Origin: Rubripirellula sp.
Lineage (GTDB): Bacteria; Planctomycetota; Planctomycetia; Pirellulales; Pirellulaceae
NCBI GenBank assembly: GCA_029213145.1
Contig: JARGNK010000020.1
Coordinates: 1 to 64,000, forward strand
Length of the DNA: 64,000 nucleotides
Reading direction: 5' to 3'
This document shows, one piece after another, positions 1 to 9,037 of the stretch (the first letter of the stretch is position 1; every line of letters starts with the position of its first letter). A model generated the notes under the pieces. The model saw only the letters and a program-made list of their open reading frames with translations. It was not told the DNA's origin and did not search any database. Made by a program: the position numbers and the translations under genes.

Positions 1-1061
1 GTGAAGGTATGCCAACCTTCTGGACCCGCCAAAGTTTGAAAGAGCCCAAAGACACTGCGATGTCGGTCGCCCATGCGTTTCTTGGCATTCAGCTGCAATG
101 TGCCGAATGTCACAAGCACCCGTTCGACCAATGGACCCAAGCAGACTTCAATGACTTCGGTCGATTCTTCACGTCAGTCACTACGACAAAGCGACAATCG
201 AGAACACGCGAGAAAACAACGCTGGGTTTGTTGCGCAGTCAAACCATCTCACTGGACCCAGGTGACGATCCCCGCGAGCCCGTCATGAATTGGATGCGTG
301 ACAAGGAAAATCCGTGGTTCGCTCGTGCCTTTGTCAATCGGGTCTGGGCCGGCTACTTCCACATCGGCATCGTCAATCCACCGGACCAATTTACCCCGGC
401 CAACCCACCAAGTAATCCGGCATTGCTTGAATGGTTGACGAAAGGATTCATCAATCAGAACTTTGATATGAAATGGCTGCATCGCCAGATCACCAACAGT
501 GCCGCCTACCAGAGAAGTTGGGTCCCCAACCATTCCAATCGGAACGATCGCCGCAACTACAGTCGAGCCATCCCACGACGCATCCCAGCCGAGGTGATGT
601 ATGACGGAATGAAACAGGTAACCGCTTCGGCGGATAAAATGCAGGAAGTACGGAATGATCTCAGACGACGGGCCTCGGGTCATCTTTCCATGCGGATGGC
701 AGGCACGCATGCCATGAAAGTCTTCGGAAAACCCGATCGATCTATCAACTGTGACTGCGAACGGGTCAATGAGCCAACTCTGTTGCAATCCATTTTCACA
801 CAAAATGACCCTCTGGTTCGAATGCGTGTGGCCGACAGCGATTGGATCATCGACATCGAAGATGCAGAAGCTGCCAAACAGCAGCTGGATCATGATTCAC
901 TTGTCGAGCAGGTCTGGTTGAGAACCGTTGCAAGATTGCCGAACAGCAAAGAAAAACAACGCGCCAAACAACACCTCGAGTCATCCGATACGATCGCTGC
1001 CGGGATCTCTGACCTGCTTTGGGCAATGATGAATACAAAAGAGTTTCTGTTGAACCACTAA
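1..1061 (+). CDS. DUF1549/DUF1553 protein, 3' part
   Basis: This is the C-terminal part of a planctomycete DUF1549/DUF1553 protein whose start lies left of the window; the frame is open from base 3, before the first ATG at base 9. The end of the DUF1549 region is visible as the motif CAECHKHPFDQW (about residues 31-42 counted from base 9), a CxxCH heme-like motif. DUF1553 follows from about residue 90 (NPWFARAFVNRVW) to the end. Full-length members usually carry a signal peptide and often an N-terminal cytochrome c domain, which cannot be seen here. These proteins are predicted to be exported; the family has no established reaction. The DUF1501 gene 73 bases downstream on the same strand is its usual partner, so the two are probably co-transcribed. 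Confidence 0.9.
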   Translation, partial: EGMPTFWTRQSLKEPKDTAMSVAHAFLGIQLQCAECHKHPFDQWTQADFNDFGRFFTSVTTTKRQSRTREKTTLGLLRSQTISLDPGDDPREPVMNWMRDKENPWFARAFVNRVWAGYFHIGIVNPPDQFTPANPPSNPALLEWLTKGFINQNFDMKWLHRQITNSAAYQRSWVPNHSNRNDRRNYSRAIPRRIPAEVMYDGMKQVTASADKMQEVRNDLRRRASGHLSMRMAGTHAMKVFGKPDRSINCDCERVNEPTLLQSIFTQNDPLVRMRVADSDWIIDIEDAEAAKQQLDHDSLVEQVWLRTVARLPNSKEKQRAKQHLESSDTIAAGISDLLWAMMNTKEFLLNH

Positions 1062-1134
1062 TGAAGCCGCTGAATCAACGCACGATTCCAGATTTGTTTC
1101 TGTAAACCGTCACCATTATTTGACTGCTGCGACC

Positions 1135-2409
1135 ATGATGACTTTTAAACGCCGCGAAATGTTGCGAATCGGAATGCTGGGAACGGGATTATCGTTGTCT
1201 CAGTACTTGCGTATGCACGCAGCCGAAACCCCCAATGCACCCAAGCGATCTGGCATCTTCATTTTTCTTGAAGGCGGCCCATCCCATCAGGACTCCTTTG
1301 ATCTCAAGCCTGACGCTCGCGTCGAAGTGCGTGGTGAATTCAAACCGATCGCGACCAATGTCGAGGGAATCCAGATCTGCGAGCATTTGCCACAACTGGC
1401 AAGTCGGGCTGACAAGTATGCGATCATTCGCGGAATCACGCACAGCGTTCCTGACCATGGACTTGGCAAAACATATCTGCTGACCGGAAACAAGCCGTCA
1501 CAGACGGTCAGTTACCCCGAATATGGCAGTGTTGTCAGTCACGAGCATCCCTCGGACCCTTACCTGCCGACCTATGTTTCCATCGACGAATCTTTTGTTG
1601 GGCCCGGCTATCTGGGAACACAGTACAGCGCTTTGACAGCAGCTAAACCACGACACGGGATACCTTATTCGGTACGGGGTATTTCGTTGGAAGAAGGCCT
1701 GACCGTCGATCGCTACAAATCACAGAAGCGACTTCTCGATGATTTGGACATCGCATTCAAAGGGTTTGAAGACCTTGATGATCAAGTCGCCGGAATGGAC
1801 CGTTTCACGGAACAGGCCTACGACATCATCAGTGCTCCCAGAACGCGTGCGGCATTTGATCTGTCTCAAGAAGATCCTGCCGAAAGTGATCGATTTGGGA
1901 AGCATGAATTCGGGCAGTCATTACTACTATCAGCACGCTTGATCGAGGCAGGGGTACACTTTGTCACGGTCAGGCTCCGCCCGGCGGAATTTGACTTTGA
2001 CACGCATAGCGAAAATTTCCCGCGTTTGCGTACGCTTCTTCCCGCTTTCGATCGCGCTTTGGCAGGTTTGATAGACCGTCTGCAGGAACGCAATCTGTTG
2101 TCATCAACCGCGATCATGGCCGCGGGTGAGTTTGGAAGGACACCGAAGATCAACTCAGGTGGTGGGCGTGACCACTGGGCCCGAGCCATGTGTGCGGTGA
2201 TGGCAGGTGGCGACGTACGTGGCGGGCAAGTGATCGGGGAAACCGATGCGATCGCAGCTGAGCCAGCTTCGGTTGGGTACTCTCCTGACGATCTCGCCGC
2301 ATCCTTTTTTGCCAATCTTGGAATCTCACCGGATACAGAATTTCAGACCAATGTTGGCCGGCCGATCACGTTAACACGCGATGGCAACCCCATTTCGGAT
2401 CTGTTTTAG
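1135..2409 (+). CDS. DUF1501 protein with Tat-like signal
   Basis: This is a 424-residue DUF1501 protein. The N-terminus contains KRREMLRIG followed by a short hydrophobic stretch, consistent with a twin-arginine export signal. The family belongs to the alkaline-phosphatase-like fold; FLEGGPSHQDSFDLKP near residue 48 and GEFGRTPKINSGGGRDHW near the C-terminus are typical blocks. No substrate is established for the family. The frame can be opened at a TTG at 1120, but ATG at 1135 or 1138 puts the arginine pair close to the start and is preferred; neither has a clear Shine-Dalgarno sequence. It follows a DUF1549/DUF1553 gene on the same strand, a standard planctomycete pairing, and is followed by a strong hairpin. 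Confidence 0.92.
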   Translation: MMTFKRREMLRIGMLGTGLSLSQYLRMHAAETPNAPKRSGIFIFLEGGPSHQDSFDLKPDARVEVRGEFKPIATNVEGIQICEHLPQLASRADKYAIIRGITHSVPDHGLGKTYLLTGNKPSQTVSYPEYGSVVSHEHPSDPYLPTYVSIDESFVGPGYLGTQYSALTAAKPRHGIPYSVRGISLEEGLTVDRYKSQKRLLDDLDIAFKGFEDLDDQVAGMDRFTEQAYDIISAPRTRAAFDLSQEDPAESDRFGKHEFGQSLLLSARLIEAGVHFVTVRLRPAEFDFDTHSENFPRLRTLLPAFDRALAGLIDRLQERNLLSSTAIMAAGEFGRTPKINSGGGRDHWARAMCAVMAGGDVRGGQVIGETDAIAAEPASVGYSPDDLAASFFANLGISPDTEFQTNVGRPITLTRDGNPISDLF

Positions 2410-2429
2410 GTTCTTCAGTTTGCAAAATT

Positions 2430-2470
2430 GTCGACTTGGCGAATCGGTGCGCCGAGTCGACCTTTCTTGT
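2430..2470 (+). terminator. Hairpin terminator after DUF1501 gene
   Basis: A 12-base-pair stem (2430-2441 with 2450-2461, one G-T pair) encloses an eight-base loop and is followed by CTTTCTTGT. It lies 20 bases after the stop codon and probably ends the DUF1549/DUF1501 transcript. The U-tract is interrupted, so termination may be partial. Confidence 0.65.
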
Positions 2471-2602
2471 CGATGCAGGCAACATCAAAAACTGCAACCG
2501 ATTTTGGGCGTTGTCTGAATCTCACGCTCAGGTGAAATTAGTTGCATTCGCATTGGGGTTGAGTCGTGGACGCTTTGTTCAGGTTCAAGCTCAGGGAGTG
2601 TT

Positions 2603-2637
2603 CAGGGTCAGGGTGCGGTACGCGGCCATCTGATCTG
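2603..2637. repeat. Dispersed hairpin element, copy 1
   Basis: This intergenic element begins CAGGGTCAGG and ends CTGATCTG, giving a short imperfect stem. The same outer ends flank a different centre at 13357-13387. The two copies sit about 10.7 kb apart in non-coding DNA. Apart from this element and the terminator, nothing else is seen in the 378-base gap 2410-2787; a 65-codon frame at 2436-2633 has no protein-like features. Confidence 0.35.
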
Positions 2638-2787
2638 TGCTGGATGTATATTTGGAAACGCTTAAATACAATCGAGGCTTGAATCCAGGTATCGTTTGAA
2701 ACAGCCTGTTGGCTGGGCGGAATCTGACTCGCTTGGTTATGACTTTACCAGATTGATCATGCGTCTCTCGTTATACGGATTGACATA

Positions 2788-4548
2788 ATGTCTCAACAGC
2801 TTTTGGTGTTTTCGATGATCGTCTGTGCGATCTCCAGGGTTGGAGCGACGGAGCAATCTTGGTCGCTCGAAACCGAGGAGTTGCAGGGTTTCAGTGTTCA
2901 TGGGCAAGTCACTTCAGATGCTGGGGTGAGCGGTCGAAGTTTAGTTCTCGATGGCGGCTCAATGCTGAAGGTAAAAGCATCTGAAGAGTTTGCTAACGGA
3001 GAGCCTGGGTTCACGTTGCTTGCTTGGGTAAATCCATATTCTTTGAATGGTTCACAGCAGATGCTGGCCGCAAAAAATTGCTATTCATTAGATGAACGGC
3101 AATGGGGTGTGATGATTGATAAGGACAACCGATTTCGGTTGTATGTTTGGCAAGGACGGTGGGAGACATTGGAATCGAAGGTGGTTCCCGTTCCTGGGGA
3201 GTGGCACTTGATCGGGGTTGTGGTGCGCCCCAAGCAGGCAGAGCTTTGGGTGAACGGAAAGCGGGCTGGTCAACTGCGACTTACGCATTCTGTGCGTCAA
3301 ACGAAAGCGTCTCTGACGTTTGGTGGAGTCGATGACAATGGTCGTGTTTGGCAAAACTTCGTCGGGGCACTTGACGCGATCCGACTAGTCGATGAACCGC
3401 TTGATGCCGACCAAATGTCTGCTGCTTATACGCCTGTTTCTGCGAAGCACGAAATCCCGGAGCCGCCAAAGCCATTCGTTCTCTGGGCCGGATCGCCCAT
3501 CCCGGCAGACATCAACCAAATCCCCTTCGTAACAGGTGCCGATCACCGTACCATCCATCGACCAGCAGAGACCGGTTATAAGTTCTTGCATGGAGCCGCC
3601 ATTGTTGAGGATCAGGGTGTCATGTATGCCAACTGGGCCAATAGTCCGGTAAATGAAAATGGGCCGCATGAAACACTGCAAGGAAGAAGATCGACCGATG
3701 GGGGCGTCACCTGGACCGAACCTGAAATTATCGGTCCCGGTTTTGAAGGACAGGAACGACACAGTCATGGGGTCTTGTTCGTGCATCAGGGCGATGTCTG
3801 GAGCATTGCTGCGAGATTTGGTGTCGGCAGGAACGGACGCCGATTCAATGGTTTGCAAGCTGAAGCGTTTGTCTTGAATCCTGTGACAGATCGATGGGAC
3901 TCACGCGGAATCGTGATGGACAATTGTTGGCCGTACGACGAACCCGTTCGTATGCCGGATGGGAATTTCATTACAGGAGGTCAGGATAAAGATGGCTTGC
4001 CGGTGGTAGCTATCAGCCACGGCGATAATTTGCTGAAGTGGGACTCGGTGCTGATCCCTTATGACAGGCGACTTCAACCCAGCTATGCCGAAACGACCGT
4101 GTGGTCCCAAGGCGATCGTGTCATCGCCATCATTCGTGGCGGCGAGGGAGTTGCCTGGGTATCTGTGAGTAGCGATTGCGGTCGTACCTGGTCGAAAGCG
4201 AAGCAAAGTAATTTGCCAATGCCTCGTGCCAAAGCGTATCTGGGCAAGCTAAGCACGGGGCAGCTTTACCTGCTTTCCAATCTCAAGAATCGCGACACGC
4301 TGGTCGTCTCGGTTAGCCGCCCTGGTGAACAGACCTTGAATCAGATGTGGCGAATTCGACACGGCAAATCGACTCCGCCACGATTCGCGGGTGCTGCCAA
4401 AAGCAAGCAATGGTCTTATCCCTACGGCTACGAGCATGATGGGAAATTGTACGTGGTGTATTCGGTCGGTAAAGAAGAGTGTGGGCTGTCAGTCTTACCG
4501 ATTTCATCACTCGCCGCGGATGACTCATCGACAAGTATCACCGAGTGA
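2788..4548 (+). CDS. Secreted LamG plus sialidase-like propeller protein
   Basis: The protein has 586 residues. A signal peptide occupies about residues 1-20 (cleavage near VGATEQ). Residues about 25-215 form a LamG/concanavalin-type sugar-binding domain, with a typical EWHLIGVVV strand and an LDAIRLVDEPL end. Residues about 230-575 resemble a BNR/sialidase-type six-bladed propeller: two Asp-box motifs are visible, STDGGVTW near residue 302 and SSDCGRTW near residue 461. It probably binds and may cleave an acidic or capped glycan outside the cytoplasm; the arginine triad of true sialidases could not be assigned, so a non-sialidase activity is possible. It is likely transcribed alone, starting 378 bases after the previous gene. 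Confidence 0.8.
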   Translation: MSQQLLVFSMIVCAISRVGATEQSWSLETEELQGFSVHGQVTSDAGVSGRSLVLDGGSMLKVKASEEFANGEPGFTLLAWVNPYSLNGSQQMLAAKNCYSLDERQWGVMIDKDNRFRLYVWQGRWETLESKVVPVPGEWHLIGVVVRPKQAELWVNGKRAGQLRLTHSVRQTKASLTFGGVDDNGRVWQNFVGALDAIRLVDEPLDADQMSAAYTPVSAKHEIPEPPKPFVLWAGSPIPADINQIPFVTGADHRTIHRPAETGYKFLHGAAIVEDQGVMYANWANSPVNENGPHETLQGRRSTDGGVTWTEPEIIGPGFEGQERHSHGVLFVHQGDVWSIAARFGVGRNGRRFNGLQAEAFVLNPVTDRWDSRGIVMDNCWPYDEPVRMPDGNFITGGQDKDGLPVVAISHGDNLLKWDSVLIPYDRRLQPSYAETTVWSQGDRVIAIIRGGEGVAWVSVSSDCGRTWSKAKQSNLPMPRAKAYLGKLSTGQLYLLSNLKNRDTLVVSVSRPGEQTLNQMWRIRHGKSTPPRFAGAAKSKQWSYPYGYEHDGKLYVVYSVGKEECGLSVLPISSLAADDSSTSITE

Positions 4549-4785
4549 ATTGGACACCCATGCGAGTACGGGAATCGTAGGTAGCGATGCAGGCGTCACC
4601 CGGTTTGGCTCGCCTGTCTTAATGTCATCCATCAGCATCCCAAGCGAACGAGCCATTTCACTCGCTGTCAGGGAGTCGATCTTTCTCATGTACTGATCTC
4701 TTGGAGTGGTCACTGGGTCGCGTGACGCGGGAGTCCAGTTTTGAAATTTGGGTTATGATGTCGACAGTCGATTCCAGTTCCGCCG

Positions 4786-7479
4786 ATGATTATCACTATG
4801 AGAACAAATTTATTCACCACTTGTTTCATTGCAGTTCTGTGTTTTCTCAATCTGATTGCGATGTCCTCATCGGTTCGATCGGAGGAGGTTGACGCAACCC
4901 GATTTGAACGCGTAACGGTCGCCACCAAGTTGATGCGACCCATGGAGCTTGATATAGCACCGGATGGAAAGATCTTTTTGATCGAGCTGGAAGGTGTCGT
5001 CAAGTTAATTGATCCACACACGTCGGCAGTTGATGTTGTCGGAAAGTTGACGGTGACAACTGAGCAAGAAAACGGATTGATTGGTTTAGCATTGGATCCC
5101 AAGTTTTCGGAAAACCACTGGTTGTACTTGCAATATTCGCCGCCTGATTTTTCCGGACAACATGTCAGTCGCTTTACCTTTTCAGATGGGAAGATTGATC
5201 TGAGCAGTGAGAAAATTCTGTTCAAGTATGAGGAGCAGCGTCAGCAATGCTGCCACCATGCTGGCTCGCTTGAGTTTGGCCCGAACGGATGTTTGTTTAT
5301 CGGAACTGGAGATAACACCAACCCGTTTAATGACTCGCAAGGTTACGCACCGATCGACGAAAGAAAAGATCGAGGGCCTTGGGATGCCCAGCGAACTGCC
5401 GGCAACACCAAGAACTACAATGGCAAGGTGTTGCGTATTCGACCGGAAGCCGATGGTACGTATTCGATACCAAACGGGAACTTGTTTCCCCCGAACGGGT
5501 CGATTGGTCACCCAGAAATCTATGTGATGGGTTGCCGAAATCCATGGCGCATCAACGTCGATCAGAAAACAGGCTTTCTGTACTGGGGAGATGTCGGTCC
5601 GGATGCCGGCCAAGATGGTCCGCGAGGGCCGCGCGGTTATGACGAGATCAACCAGGCGAGAGTTGCAGGCAACTTTGGTTGGCCGTACTTCATCGGAGAC
5701 AACTTTGCGTATGGTCTCGTCGACTTTTCAACCGGTGAGATTGCGCCGGCGCAAGATGCGGCAGCGCCTCGAAATCGATCTGTCAACAATAACGGAGCAA
5801 CCAATCTTCCACCTGCGATGCCAGCCCTTGTTTATTATCCCGGCAGCGGAAGCGACAAATTTCCAGCGGTAGCGTCGGGTGGACGTACTGCCTGTGCGGG
5901 GCCTGTTTACTACTTCGACAATGCACCATCTTCGAGCAGGCGTTTTCCTAAAATTTATGATCGAACATTGTTCGCCTTTGAATGGTCCCGTAGCATGATC
6001 TACGCGGTGCATCTGGATGCAGATTCGAACCTTGAATCGGTTGAAAGATTTTTACCGCAGATGAAGTTTTCTCGTCCTGTCGATTTGCAGTTTGACAAAG
6101 AGGGCTCACTCTACATCATCGAATATGGTGAAACATGGGGCGTCAACCCTGACGCTCAATTGGTCCGTATCGATTACCAACGCGGCAATCGAGTCCCGGT
6201 CGCGGTGGCCAATGCTGAGAATGCTATCGGACGGGAGCCCTTGGCGGTCGAGCTTGATGGAACGGGATCGAGCGATCGTGATGGTGAATCATTGGAATAT
6301 CGCTGGACGGCGGTACGGGCTGGAAGTGAAGAGGTTGAGGCTCGTCTGATCGGGACAGAGGCGCGAACGGCTGCGGTCTTCGACGAACCGGGTGTTTACA
6401 CGGTCCGTCTTGAAGTTCGCGATGACGAGGGCGCATCGAGTGAGATCACGTTGCCTGTCATTGTTGGTAATTCACGCCCTGTGGTGGAGTTTGTCGAGCC
6501 ACAAGACGGTGATTTTTTCCAACCTGGTGTCGCGATCGAATACAAAGTCGTTGTGCATGATGATGAGGATGGAACGAGTGATCCAGACGAAGCCGAGGAG
6601 GACGGTAAACACTTCATCGAGGCGGGTGCTTCGATGAGGGTTGGCGTCGAAGCGATGCCGTTTGTGCCGAATTCAGGTGAGGCAAACGACGATCCAGGTC
6701 TTGCGCTGATCAAGAAAAGTGATTGTTTAAATTGCCATGCAATGAACCGCCCCCTCGTGGGGCCAAGCTTTGTGCAAATCGCCGATAAATATCGGGATCA
6801 GCCGCATCAGCTTGCTCAGTCAGTTAAACGTGTGCTGAATGGTTCAACCGGAGTTTGGGGGAAAATCGGGATGCTTCCGCATCTGCAGCATTCACCCGCA
6901 GAGGTTCAGGAAATGGTCGAGTATGTCTATTCAACAAAGGCCGGTGAATCGTATCCCAACGCCAGGGGATTTCGGAATGAATTGCTGCCGCCAGAGGATG
7001 CAGACCGAGTGATCCTGGAGGCGAGTTATGTTGATCTCGGACGCGGACAGATTCCCAAACTCATCGGCGTTGGAAGTTTGACGTTGCGGAGTCGCCACCT
7101 GCAAGCGGAATCAGCTGATGCATTCGCGGGTACTAGACCGCTCAATTCGAACAAGGCTGAGGGGAATACCTTCATGGGCGCAATTGATCATGATGGGTTC
7201 TTACGGTTCAATCGAGTTCGCCTTGATGGAATCGATCGCATCAACGCCAAGGTGGCAAGTGCTGGAGCGGGCGGTGTCATTGAAGTTCGCCGGGATCGTA
7301 CCGATGGAGACCTGCTCGGACAGGCCACCGTCAGAGTGAATGGCCAGTGGGAGGAGTTTTATGATCTGCAGATTCCGCTGGAAGCTTCAGAAGGATTTCA
7401 CGATCTGTTCTTAGTCTTTAAAAACGAACAGAACCGTGGCGGGCTCATGAATGTCGATTCAATTAGCTTTGAGGATTGA
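4786..7479 (+). CDS. PQQ sugar-dehydrogenase-like / PKD / cytochrome c / CBM fusion
   Basis: This 897-residue exported protein has four parts in order. After the signal peptide (about 1-32) comes a glucose/sorbosone-dehydrogenase-type propeller (about 35-465; block NGLIGLALDP and repeated GD or GxG strands) that in the family binds PQQ and oxidises sugars. A PKD-like Ig domain follows (about 470-560). A class I cytochrome c domain has CLNCH at 647-651 and a plausible distal Met at 696. The C-terminal part (about 755-895) looks like a CBM6-type sugar-binding domain. The order suggests sugar oxidation with direct electron transfer to the fused heme (inference). ATG at 4798 is an equally good start. 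The next gene is convergent. Confidence 0.88.
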   Translation: MIITMRTNLFTTCFIAVLCFLNLIAMSSSVRSEEVDATRFERVTVATKLMRPMELDIAPDGKIFLIELEGVVKLIDPHTSAVDVVGKLTVTTEQENGLIGLALDPKFSENHWLYLQYSPPDFSGQHVSRFTFSDGKIDLSSEKILFKYEEQRQQCCHHAGSLEFGPNGCLFIGTGDNTNPFNDSQGYAPIDERKDRGPWDAQRTAGNTKNYNGKVLRIRPEADGTYSIPNGNLFPPNGSIGHPEIYVMGCRNPWRINVDQKTGFLYWGDVGPDAGQDGPRGPRGYDEINQARVAGNFGWPYFIGDNFAYGLVDFSTGEIAPAQDAAAPRNRSVNNNGATNLPPAMPALVYYPGSGSDKFPAVASGGRTACAGPVYYFDNAPSSSRRFPKIYDRTLFAFEWSRSMIYAVHLDADSNLESVERFLPQMKFSRPVDLQFDKEGSLYIIEYGETWGVNPDAQLVRIDYQRGNRVPVAVANAENAIGREPLAVELDGTGSSDRDGESLEYRWTAVRAGSEEVEARLIGTEARTAAVFDEPGVYTVRLEVRDDEGASSEITLPVIVGNSRPVVEFVEPQDGDFFQPGVAIEYKVVVHDDEDGTSDPDEAEEDGKHFIEAGASMRVGVEAMPFVPNSGEANDDPGLALIKKSDCLNCHAMNRPLVGPSFVQIADKYRDQPHQLAQSVKRVLNGSTGVWGKIGMLPHLQHSPAEVQEMVEYVYSTKAGESYPNARGFRNELLPPEDADRVILEASYVDLGRGQIPKLIGVGSLTLRSRHLQAESADAFAGTRPLNSNKAEGNTFMGAIDHDGFLRFNRVRLDGIDRINAKVASAGAGGVIEVRRDRTDGDLLGQATVRVNGQWEEFYDLQIPLEASEGFHDLFLVFKNEQNRGGLMNVDSISFED

Positions 7480-7666
7480 ACACTTTGTCGCGGCAAGCAC
7501 GATGCCGTGGTGGTTTGAGCCAGTTGGCAAGTGGTTAGGCGTTTGGTGACCAGATCGCAGGCGGAGGCAAGCATTACGACCTTAGGCGGATTGTTCGTTA
7601 AAGCCTAGGCGTAAGAGTTGCAGTTGGTTTCCTTGGTGGGTTTACCCATTGCTTGCTGCTGATTGA

Positions 7667-9037
7667 TCAATCATTGCTTTTGTTCTGAGATTTCCGTGCG
7701 AGAAGCTTTTGCCCGCTTGCAGGCATTGAGTCGATTGCCGTTCGAAGCATCCTTCTGGCCCGTTCAGCAGGATGGTTGAACTCGCGGTTCGGTGGAATCG
7801 GTTTTTTCTCGTAACGATCGGCAACAGCGTACAGTGTTCCATCGGTGTAGAGTTTGTAATCCTGGTTTTGGGCCCAGATGATCTCGTTGTTGTTCACGCC
7901 CCCGCCGTGAGCTTTGGCTGCCGGTTGAAATTTTGGGTAGTAGTACTGGAAAATATATTTGCGTGGGTTTCCATTTTGGCCGAGGCATTGTGGCCAAAAG
8001 CTGCGGCCGTCGAGTTCCACGTCGGGTAGCTTGGCACCAGAGATGCTGGCGAGTGTCGGCAAAAAGTCTGAGAAATCGACCAAGTCGTTGCAGACCAATC
8101 CGGGTTGAATCGTGCCCGGCGCGTTAATGATCAAGGGCGCATGGGAGCCTGCCTCAGATGCATAGGCCTTTTCTCCCGCCCGTTTTTCGCCTTGAAATGG
8201 ATAGGTCAGGCTGCGGCCGGTGCCATTGTCGGTGGTGTAGATGACAATCGTATTTTCTCTCAAGCCCATCGCTTCGAGCGAGTCGATAATGCGACCAACG
8301 CATTTGTCTGCGTAAGCCGTCATGTCTTGAAAGTTGTCCAACGGGGTGGCTTTTCTATTCGCAGGCTTAGGCTTGCTGTCTGGAGTCTTCAGGAACGGTG
8401 AGTGTACAAGCACCATGGGGTAGTAGACAAAAAAAGGGTCGCTCTTGTGTTGGCCGATAAAATCAATGATGTAATCGGTAAAGATATCTGGCCCGTAGTC
8501 CTCTTCGTCGGTCTCCAACAATTTACCGTCACGCATGATGCTCGGATTCCAAAACCGCCTGCGTTCAGTCCCCGGGTAGTTCCACAAGCAATAAGTATCG
8601 AATCCACATTCGGGAGCAAGAGAACCATTCGGAGCTCCGTGTAATTGCCACTTACCAGCGACTGCCGTTGCATAGCCAGCTTTTTTTAGCATTGTGCCGA
8701 AGGTCGTTTCGGTCTTATCCAGGGTCCCAAACGCTACATAATTACGGACGTTATCTCGGCCGGTCATAATCTTGACGCGACTGGCGGTGCAAACCGGTTC
8801 CGAATAACAGTGCGTGAAACGGATTCCGGATCGCGCGAGTGAATCGAGTCTCGGCGTTTTAAAAAAACGGCTGCCATACGATCCATAGTTGTCGACCGCT
8901 GAGTCGTCCGCCATGATCAGAATGATGTTGGGCTTTGCAGCCTTTGCCATCGACGGGACGCAACAAAGCAGCATCACGACTGCGATGATCAGCCATTGAA
9001 TAGGAAACACGAGTTTTTTCTTCTTTCGGTGGTTCAT
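7667..9037 (-). CDS. Sulfatase, CTASR active site
   Basis: This is a 456-residue sulfatase. A basic N-terminus and hydrophobic segment (about 9-33) form a signal peptide or anchor. Metal ligands include D44-D45; the formylglycine site is C83-T-A-S-R87, fitting the C-x-A/P-x-R consensus. The family GKWHL motif reads GKWQLHG, so the usual histidine is Gln, as in a known sub-group. TTDNGTG supplies the late Asp-Asn metal ligands. It should remove sulfate from a carbohydrate after Cys-to-formylglycine conversion; no maturase gene is in the window. Its start overlaps the stop of the DUF1552 gene by four bases (ATGA), so the two are translationally coupled and it is the last gene of a three-gene operon. 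Confidence 0.92.
   Translation of the reverse strand: MNHRKKKKLVFPIQWLIIAVVMLLCCVPSMAKAAKPNIILIMADDSAVDNYGSYGSRFFKTPRLDSLARSGIRFTHCYSEPVCTASRVKIMTGRDNVRNYVAFGTLDKTETTFGTMLKKAGYATAVAGKWQLHGAPNGSLAPECGFDTYCLWNYPGTERRRFWNPSIMRDGKLLETDEEDYGPDIFTDYIIDFIGQHKSDPFFVYYPMVLVHSPFLKTPDSKPKPANRKATPLDNFQDMTAYADKCVGRIIDSLEAMGLRENTIVIYTTDNGTGRSLTYPFQGEKRAGEKAYASEAGSHAPLIINAPGTIQPGLVCNDLVDFSDFLPTLASISGAKLPDVELDGRSFWPQCLGQNGNPRKYIFQYYYPKFQPAAKAHGGGVNNNEIIWAQNQDYKLYTDGTLYAVADRYEKKPIPPNREFNHPAERARRMLRTAIDSMPASGQKLLARKSQNKSND

Noticed and set aside
2436-2633. 65-codon rightward frame after the DUF1501 gene
   Set aside because: It begins inside the terminator hairpin and runs through the repeat element, with no protein-like features.
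7581-7612. Possible terminator between convergent genes
   Set aside because: Only a five-base stem (TAGGC/GCCTA) with a long loop is seen and no T-tract follows.
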